This document shows positions 20,700 through 24,048 of a stretch of 24,048 bases of DNA, in pieces. The notes beneath the pieces are model-generated. The model saw only the letters and a program-made list of their open reading frames with translations, was not told the DNA's origin and did no database searches. This DNA comes from a virus, in the IMG/VR virus record IMGVR_UViG_3300029258_004552, positions 1 through 24,048 of that record. The stretch is one strand, 5' to 3'. Every line of letters begins with the position of its first letter. Position 1 is the stretch's first letter. The position numbers and the translations under genes were made by a program.

Positions 20700-20734
20700 A
20701 GAGAGGCTTTGCGAGGGCCTCTCTTATTTTTTTT
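20700..20734 (+). terminator. Plus-strand terminator in the leader of the replication operon
   Basis: AGAGAGGC, a 9-base loop and GCCTCTCT form a perfect 8-bp stem followed by TATTTTTTTT on the plus strand. No plus gene lies to its left, so it would end an antisense transcript across the start of the gene at 20663. In the minus direction the hairpin sits in that gene's leader without a T-tract. Confidence 0.7.
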
Positions 20735-20794
20735 ACACAATCCTATCAAAATAATCTGTAGAATGGTAGGATTTTTGTTGACCCTATTGTTCCG

Positions 20795-20821
20795 CTTGGT
20801 AACGGCAATAGTGTTTGTCAA
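20795..20821 (-). promoter_or_regulatory. Two-part regulatory motif, copy A
   Basis: On the minus strand TTGACAAACA, 7 bases, CGTTACCAAG, the same layout as 3206-3232. It overlaps an inverted repeat (CTATTG/CAATAG arms at 20784-20789 and 20806-20811). It lies in the 189-base gap 20664-20852 between the HTH operon and the replication operon. The gap also holds an inverted repeat at 20739-20773 and two plus-strand terminators, and no gene. Confidence 0.5.
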
Positions 20822-20854
20822 GGCGCTTTTTCCTAGGATTAAGCGCCGTTTTTT
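20822..20854 (+). terminator. Second plus-strand terminator
   Basis: GGCGCTT and AAGCGCC (7-bp perfect stem, 12-base loop) followed by GTTTTTT on the plus strand. It touches the stop of the minus gene at 20853. In the minus direction there is no T-tract, so its clear orientation is plus. Confidence 0.65.
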
Positions 20855-21293
20855 ATGGAGTGAAGAAAGGTTTCCAATGGGTAATCGCGTCCAGTGAAAC
20901 TTTTTTCATCGGCCCCCCCAAGGAGGTTAAACTCCAACTTTCTTTATCACCATTTAAAAATCCCCGGCTTTCTTTTTTATCTTTGTGGAGAAGAATAACC
21001 ATCTCAGAGTGAGGGGGGAGGTTTTTGGAAACAGTAATCCAACTAATTTGATCCTGTTGAAACTTTATAAGATAAGCATGGAGATCACTTACTTCTCGAG
21101 AAAGATCATTAAGTTTCCCCTCCATTTCCGAAAACCCTTCTTCGGTGCGGCGACTCTGAGAACGTAAGTCGTCGTTTTCCTTTTTTAGAAAGATGCTTTT
21201 CTTCTTCTCTTTTCTTACTTTCCATCCCATATACCACCACTGGGGAAGAATAAAAAGGGATGCCGCGATTAAAATGATGTAAAGGTAGTCCAT
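20853..21293 (-). CDS. Membrane-anchored coiled-coil protein with DUF551-like C-terminus
   Basis: A 146-residue protein. Residues about 4-23 are a membrane segment (LYIILIAASLFILPQWWYMGW), followed by a basic patch (KVRKEKKK) and a coiled coil (about 36-80). The C-terminus (ISWITVSKNLPPHSEMVILLHKDKKESRGFLNGDKESW...DAITHWKPF) fits the DUF551 pattern W..V...LP......LL...THW.P. It overlaps the HTH gene end by 25 bases. Co-expression with the regulator suggests a lysogeny or exclusion gene, which is inference. Confidence 0.62.
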   Translation of the reverse strand: MDYLYIILIAASLFILPQWWYMGWKVRKEKKKSIFLKKENDDLRSQSRRTEEGFSEMEGKLNDLSREVSDLHAYLIKFQQDQISWITVSKNLPPHSEMVILLHKDKKESRGFLNGDKESWSLTSLGGPMKKVSLDAITHWKPFFTP

Positions 21294-21532
21294 TCTTGAC
21301 CTCTAATTAATTCATAAAATTGTTTAAGGTCACGTTGGAGAATCCGTTGTACAGCTTGAAGTAAAAGAGCAATAAATTTAGGCTGAACAGAGTATTCTCC
21401 ATTAAAAACCCTAATAACATGGCTTGTACTATAATTCATTTCTTTACTCAAGCTTACGTAAGTAATTTTTTTATCCTTTAGAAATTTCCTCAAAACCTCT
21501 AAGTCTTCTGGTAAAAATTCTTTTTTTTTCAT
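21269..21532 (-). CDS. XRE/Cro-like helix-turn-helix regulator
   Basis: From ATG 21532 this gives 87 residues with an HTH of the XRE type at about residues 24-44 (YVSLSKEMNYSTSHVIRVFNGEYSV) and a helical C-terminus for dimerisation. Met at 21541 would add three residues. No Shine-Dalgarno is visible, and the promoter on this strand leaves a leader of about 30 bases. Position next to a divergent promoter pair with inverted repeats fits a CI/Cro-like role in controlling early transcription. Confidence 0.75.
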   Translation of the reverse strand: MKKKEFLPEDLEVLRKFLKDKKITYVSLSKEMNYSTSHVIRVFNGEYSVQPKFIALLLQAVQRILQRDLKQFYELIRGQEWTTFTSF

Positions 21533-21549
21533 GGACCACATTTTTTAGG

Positions 21550-21580
21550 TTGATTTTTATGTTGTTTGTCATGATATAAT
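21550..21580 (+). promoter_or_regulatory. Rightward early promoter (extended -10)
   Basis: TTGATT (21550-21555), 19-base spacer, then TATAAT (21575-21580) with the extended element TGA before it. It drives the plus operon at 21622-23949. TTGTCAT (21566-21572) and ATGACAA (21593-21599) flank the -10 as perfect inverted arms, a likely operator for the HTH protein. Confidence 0.68.
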
Positions 21581-21599
21581 GAAAACAGATTAATGACAA
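21571..21599 (-). promoter_or_regulatory. Leftward promoter for the HTH regulator
   Basis: On the minus strand TTGTCA, exactly 17 bases, TATCAT. It overlaps the rightward promoter, so the two polymerase sites compete. Transcription would start near 21564, about 30 bases before the HTH start. Part of the two-part motif is also here (plus strand GACAAGCA at 21595 and GTTACCAAG at 21613-21621). Confidence 0.6.
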
Positions 21600-21621
21600 G
21601 CATTAAACAGGAGTTACCAAG

Positions 21622-21960
21622 ATGAATTACCAACACGATTATGCCTATGACTATGTAGAGGTAGAAGATGAAACCTCGGAGCAAATAGGAAAATACTTTC
21701 CAAGTGAAGATGAAGCGGTCTTCGCTCTTTACGAGCAGCTCTTTTGCAATCTGAATACTGTGTGTAAGGAAACAGTTCTTCAGGCCATGCAATATCTCAT
21801 TTTTTCTAAAGACATGCCGAATCAAAGGGAAGAGATTCAGCATATGACGACTGATGATGTAGACGTAGTGCATCATCGTGAGGTAGATAAGGCGGTTGAC
21901 GAAACTACCAAAGAATTCAAAGACAAATTATACGAAATCTTAGAGAACAAACTTTTCTAG
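21622..21960 (+). CDS. Acidic early phage protein
   Basis: A 112-residue acidic protein (YVEVEDETSEQIGKYFPSEDEAVFALYEQLFCNLNTVCKETVLQAMQYLI...EFKDKLYEILENKLF), predicted helical. It is first in the rightward operon, with AGGAG 8 bases before ATG and a strong promoter upstream. Not recognised; it may be a partner of ERF or an anti-host factor. An overlapping minus-strand frame is judged to be a shadow. Confidence 0.7.
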   Translation: MNYQHDYAYDYVEVEDETSEQIGKYFPSEDEAVFALYEQLFCNLNTVCKETVLQAMQYLIFSKDMPNQREEIQHMTTDDVDVVHHREVDKAVDETTKEFKDKLYEILENKLF

Positions 21961-21969
21961 GAGTTTACT

Positions 21970-22698
21970 ATGACAAACATTGCACAAACCAAGGAAAAAC
22001 CTATGGCGTTACCAGCAAAACACGAAAGTATGCCCATTGAAGAAAGAAATCGATTGGCATTTGAACAAGTCTCCCAAAGACAGACAAAACAAACGGAATC
22101 TCCTGAACTTAATAAGCTTATGGAGGCTCTAGCTAAAGCTCAACTAGAAATGGATGTAGCAGCAACAGATAGTGTGAATCCATTTTTCAAGAGTCGCTAT
22201 GCGGATTTAGCATCGGTTGTGAAAGCTTCTCGTCCCGTTCTTGCTAAGAATGGACTCTCGGTTATTCAAAGAACTTTAACCGGTGAAGACGGGAAAGTCT
22301 ATATGCATGCACGGCTGTGTCACGCGTCGGGCCAATGGATAGAGTCTGTGATGGAAGTAAGACCTCCTAAGGCAGATATTCAAGCCCTAGGAAGTCATTT
22401 AACCTACCTGAGACGCTACCTTTACTCTTCCCTGGTAGGAGTAGTCACAAGTGATGAAGATGATGACGGAGAAGTCGCTATGAAGGCTCCTCGCTCGGGA
22501 AAGATTGAAGAAGAAAATACTGGAAAGATCAGCAAAGCCCAACTTCAAGTGTTAAGCCAGGAACTTTCTTCTCATGGAGAATTGGTAGAAAGTATACTTA
22601 AAGGTTTTAACATTAGTAAGCTAGCGGATCTTCCCGCTAAAAAGTATACCGGATGCATTGAGAGAATTCGCGATATTAAACGAGCGAAGGAGGCTTAA
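21970..22698 (+). CDS. ERF-family single-strand annealing recombinase
   Basis: A 242-residue protein with the ERF core NPFFKSRYADLASVVKASRPVLAKNGLSVIQRT (about 67-99), HASGQWIESVMEVRPPKADIQALGSHLTYLRRYLYSSLVGVVTSDEDDDGE (about 119-168). ERF proteins, such as P22 Erf, anneal complementary single strands to recombine or circularise phage DNA. The C-terminus is a separate helical region. Strong ribosome site AGGAG; one base separates it from the SSB gene, and a YqaJ exonuclease follows, the usual set. Confidence 0.9.
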   Translation: MTNIAQTKEKPMALPAKHESMPIEERNRLAFEQVSQRQTKQTESPELNKLMEALAKAQLEMDVAATDSVNPFFKSRYADLASVVKASRPVLAKNGLSVIQRTLTGEDGKVYMHARLCHASGQWIESVMEVRPPKADIQALGSHLTYLRRYLYSSLVGVVTSDEDDDGEVAMKAPRSGKIEEENTGKISKAQLQVLSQELSSHGELVESILKGFNISKLADLPAKKYTGCIERIRDIKRAKEA

Positions 22699-22699
22699 G

Positions 22700-23065
22700 A
22701 TGCAAAAGATATTTGTGATGGGTTTTGTGGGAAGAGACCCAGAAGAAAGGTGTACTGCGGGAGGGAAGAAAGTGAGTACATTTCCTATTGGAATCAATTT
22801 CAATAAGGGAGGAGAGAAAAGAACCGTGTGGTATAGGGTGAATTGCTGGGCTGGTGTCGCCTCCGCTATTCTTCCTTACATTAAAAAAGGAAAGGTATTG
22901 GCGGTAATGGGAGACCTGCAGCCTCCTACTACCTATCAGTCTAAAAATGGGGATATCAAAATCGATATGACTATTAGTTGCGATTCGATTTCTTTTATTC
23001 CTACTCCTAAACCTCCCGATGAAAAAAAGGAAGATGAAGCCGTCTTTGATTTTGGAGGGGTCTGA
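22700..23065 (+). CDS. ssb: Single-stranded DNA-binding protein
   Basis: A 121-residue OB-fold SSB. Typical parts are MQKIFVMGFVGRDPEERCTAGGKKVSTFPIGIN, WYRVNCWAGVASAILPYIKKGKVLAVMGDL and the acidic tail DEKKEDEAVFDFGGV, which differs from the host DDIPF tip. The ATG at 22700 is chosen because GAAGGAGG precedes it at good spacing; a longer frame from 22658 would lie in ERF. It protects single strands for ERF annealing. Confidence 0.88.
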   Translation: MQKIFVMGFVGRDPEERCTAGGKKVSTFPIGINFNKGGEKRTVWYRVNCWAGVASAILPYIKKGKVLAVMGDLQPPTTYQSKNGDIKIDMTISCDSISFIPTPKPPDEKKEDEAVFDFGGV

Positions 23066-23949
23066 TGAAGATAGTAAGCTTTCCGGACGGACAAGGAAGT
23101 AAGGAATGGTTAGACTGGAGGCGCAATGGAATAGGCGCCTCCGATATTGCTATCATTCAAGGAAGCAATAAGTATAAGACTCTTCTTACTTTATGGGATG
23201 AAAAATGCGGTTTTAAAGGGGAAGACGAAATGAACTTCGCTATGGAACATGGAGTTCGCAATGAAGATAAAGCGCGGCAATGGGTAAATGAAAACCAGCA
23301 GTTAAATCTTGAGCCTTTGTGTTTAGAAGATAATGAGAACTCTTTCTTTAGGGCTTCTTTGGATGGTTTTGATATGGAGAAAAAAGTTCTGTGCGAAATC
23401 AAGTGTCCTGTTAGTGATGATATCCTTGATAAAGCTCGAGAGCATCGGAATATTCCTCTCTATTGGCAGCATCAAATACAATGGCAGATTATGCTATGTA
23501 ATCCTGTAAGGGCTTTTGTGGCTATCTGGGATTATCGTCATGAGTCTTGTATCACTGTGGAGGCTTTTGCGCAACCGACCCTTCAAAAAGAAATGATAGA
23601 CAAAGGAAAAGAATTTTGGAGAATGGTACAGCTCGGGGTTCCTCCTAAGCCTAGTGAAAAAGATTATATCCATGTGGACGATGAAGAATTAAAAGCCCTC
23701 CTTCAGGAATACAAGGATCATGATGCGGTAGAAAAAGCCGCCGTCGCTCGTAAAAAGAAATTAAAAGAAAAGATCATTGAGTATGGGGACGATGGAAACT
23801 TTACCTGCGCAGGATTCTTTATTAGCCGCTTTGCTCCCCGTGTGACGTATAATTTAGATCAAATGAGACTAGATGGAATCGATGTGGACGGTTATGCCAA
23901 GAAAAATAATGGTATTGGGTACTATAAGATATCTTGTCCTAAACGTTAA
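23065..23949 (+). CDS. YqaJ/lambda-exonuclease-type recombination nuclease
   Basis: A 294-residue protein of the YqaJ viral recombinase family, with the PD-(D/E)xK nuclease fold. GIGASDIAIIQG (22-33), conserved Glu61 in EHGVRNE, catalytic Asp100 (RASLDGFD) and E111-K113 (CEIKC), then Gln-rich helix WQHQIQWQIML. Length is normal. It should resect DNA ends to make single strands for ERF. Start overlaps the SSB stop by one base (TGATG). Confidence 0.9.
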   Translation: MKIVSFPDGQGSKEWLDWRRNGIGASDIAIIQGSNKYKTLLTLWDEKCGFKGEDEMNFAMEHGVRNEDKARQWVNENQQLNLEPLCLEDNENSFFRASLDGFDMEKKVLCEIKCPVSDDILDKAREHRNIPLYWQHQIQWQIMLCNPVRAFVAIWDYRHESCITVEAFAQPTLQKEMIDKGKEFWRMVQLGVPPKPSEKDYIHVDDEELKALLQEYKDHDAVEKAAVARKKKLKEKIIEYGDDGNFTCAGFFISRFAPRVTYNLDQMRLDGIDVDGYAKKNNGIGYYKISCPKR

Positions 23950-24047
23950 TATCCACGCGGTCGAGGAGGAGGATCGTCAACACCATATTTTCCTGGGAGG
24001 GTTTTAAATTCTCCCTTTTCGGGATCATAGTAGTGCCAAAAAGGATC
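23946..24047 (-). CDS. 3' end of a minus-strand gene at the right edge
   Basis: The minus strand has an open frame from the edge to TAA at 23948-23946, giving at least 33 residues ending DPFWHYYDPEKGEFKTLPGKYG, DDPPPRPRGY. It overlaps the YqaJ stop by 4 bases, tail to tail. A Pro-rich C-terminus with good codon structure suggests a real gene, but no family can be named from this piece. Confidence 0.5.
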   Translation of the reverse strand, partial: DPFWHYYDPEKGEFKTLPGKYGVDDPPPRPRGY

Positions 24048-24048
24048 A

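Noticed and set aside
20652-20897. Plus-strand 81-residue frame across the hairpin gap
   Set aside because: It runs through two terminators and three dyads and has no plausible ribosome site; the region looks regulatory, not coding.
21529-21876. Minus-strand 115-residue frame opposite the acidic early gene
   Set aside because: It has no ribosome site, covers both promoters and lies antisense to a gene with good start signals and coupling to ERF.
1-24048. CRISPR arrays, tRNA or rRNA genes, transposase-bearing insertion sequences
   Set aside because: No regularly spaced repeats, no recognisable tRNA clover-leaf features, and no transposase were seen; the only recombinase is the small serine enzyme.

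Overview
The window is part of the genome of a tailed, podovirus-like double-stranded DNA phage or prophage. It carries a P22-like portal, an N4-gp56-type major capsid protein, a scaffold-like protein, a large and probable small terminase subunit, neck and tail proteins, and a phage recombination set (ERF annealing protein, SSB, YqaJ nuclease, RusA resolvase). Base composition is AT-rich. A signal-peptide protein ending in Phe, a predicted outer-membrane barrel, and a small lipoprotein point to a Gram-negative host. The style of the barrel protein loosely recalls amoeba-associated Chlamydiota, but that is a guess from memory. No tyrosine integrase, lysin, tRNA or CRISPR array was seen. Both ends cut through genes.

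Layout: 1-6994 (minus) holds morphogenesis genes: three small proteins, scaffold, coat, a decoration-like protein, a strong terminator, then neck and tail proteins. 7058-8758 (minus) is an SF2 helicase. 8872-11596 is an accessory block: an outer-membrane protein on minus, and on plus a serine recombinase coupled to a coiled-coil protein ending in an RNA polymerase alpha-CTD-like domain, followed by four small proteins. 11602-13600 (minus) holds small membrane-anchored, lipoprotein and very basic proteins, possibly including lysis and spanin functions. 13665-18183 (minus) is the packaging module: paralogous small proteins, portal, terminase. 18254-20663 (minus) is a tightly overlapping early operon: replication-like protein, RusA and small proteins. 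20664-20852 is a gene-free region full of hairpins. 20853-21532 (minus) is an HTH regulator plus a membrane protein, and 21542-21621 is a divergent promoter region. 21622-23949 (plus) is the recombination operon, which meets a minus-strand gene at the right edge.

How it fits together: the HTH protein probably controls divergent transcription. The rightward operon makes ERF, SSB and nuclease. The leftward operons make replication, packaging and capsid proteins. A two-part motif (GACAAACA ... GTTACCAAG) occurs at four regulatory places and is probably a phage control site.

Two genes look damaged or rearranged. The terminase large subunit is split by a frameshift where about 17-18 codons of the nuclease domain seem to be missing. 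The tail gene at the left edge appears to be an in-frame fusion of two normally separate proteins. Either this is a decaying prophage or the assembly lost short segments. The most novel content is the phage-encoded alpha-CTD-like protein and the repeated regulatory motif.
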